Notes under the pieces: model-generated
Database searches by the model: none
What the model was told of the DNA's origin: nothing
Seen by the model: only the letters and a program-made list of their open reading frames with translations
Program-made: the position numbers and the translations under genes
Assembly: GCA_001412365.1 (NCBI GenBank)
Contig: LKUE01000395.1
Location: 1-15,136, forward strand
Source of the DNA: Desulfuromonas sp. SDB
GTDB lineage: Bacteria > SDB-A
DNA: 15,136 nucleotides
Reading direction: 5' to 3'
In this document: positions 14,884 through 15,136 of the stretch, piece by piece
How the letters are laid out: each line of letters begins with the position of its first letter
Position numbering within the stretch: position 1 is the stretch's first letter

Positions 14884-15136
14884 TGCCTTCACCTGAAGGT
14901 TGATTGATGTTCACCCCATGCTGGTTGTAGATATTAAAAAACAAACTAATTAATGCACCTGCGATTAATAAGCCCCATTCCAAAACTCTCAGGGAACCCC
15001 ATATTGGAATGGGGGGAGCATTATCCAAGCCCTGAATCATTGCTGCCCGTGCTGCAGAGACATTTGCAGATAGATGTAGGATATTGATGACAAGGGCACC
15101 AAAAAATCCCCAAAAAATAAAGACATAGGACAATTT
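14873..15136 (-). CDS. Membrane protein, 3' part only (runs off the window)
   Basis: The frame is open to the right edge of the window; the codon before the TTG at 15133 is AAA, so the true start is probably outside. The visible 87 or so residues contain two predicted membrane helices: one at the beginning (YVFIFWGFFGALVINILHL) and one at about 50-67 (WGLLIAGALISLFFNI). An Ala-rich and Pro-rich segment with Asn-Ala-Pro-Pro lies between them, and the polar tail is short. I do not recognise the family. It overlaps the VOC gene by 11 nt and is probably co-transcribed with it. Confidence 0.55.
   Translation of the reverse strand, partial: KLSYVFIFWGFFGALVINILHLSANVSAARAAMIQGLDNAPPIPIWGSLRVLEWGLLIAGALISLFFNIYNQHGVNINQPSGEGNDH

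Noticed and set aside
1-15136. CRISPR array, transposon, phage, toxin-antitoxin or defence system
   Set aside because: No regularly spaced repeats, terminal inverted repeats, transposase, integrase or recognised defence genes are seen; NYN and Smr proteins here look like housekeeping members.

Overview
The window looks like chromosomal DNA of an AT-rich, Gram-negative bacterium. A beta-barrel outer-membrane protein with a signal peptide and a C-terminal Phe marks a two-membrane envelope. The promoters fit a sigma70-type pattern (TTGAAA/TTGAAT, 17 bp, TATNAN). FolC, YgiQ, YacP-type NYN, Smr and GGDEF proteins are all bacterial in type. Alongside these sits a complete GatD/GatE pair, a tRNA-dependent amidotransferase best characterised in archaea, and a GlnRS very like the enterobacterial enzyme. 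An uncultured candidate phylum (for example Cloacimonadota or another FCB-like lineage) would fit, but this is an inference and cannot be settled from 15 kb.

Layout. 1-160: a plus-strand terminator preceded by a long stem-loop (the 3' end of an upstream transcript, or a small RNA), then an AT-rich 26-bp palindrome over the stop codon of the first gene. 153-1526 (-): outer-membrane barrel protein of unknown function. 1690-6377 (+): gatE-gatD-folC, with a 4-nt overlap and a 12-nt gap. 6423-9689 (-): glnS followed 15 nt later by an AspT/YidE-type transporter, converging on folC. 9890-11592 (-): a REC-like/GAF/GGDEF diguanylate cyclase overlapping a stand-alone Smr protein by 4 nt. 11721-14533 (+): NYN nuclease-like protein, TIGR00266/AIM24 protein and YgiQ radical-SAM protein in one tight operon. 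14530-15136 (-): a VOC protein and the 3' end of a small membrane protein entering from beyond the window.

The central observation is that both known routes to Gln-tRNA(Gln) lie within 8 kb: direct charging by GlnRS, and transamidation of Glu-tRNA(Gln) by GatDE. Catalytic motifs are intact in both, so neither looks like a relic. No CRISPR array, insertion sequence, phage gene, tRNA or rRNA was seen, and no gene-free stretch exceeds about 200 bases.
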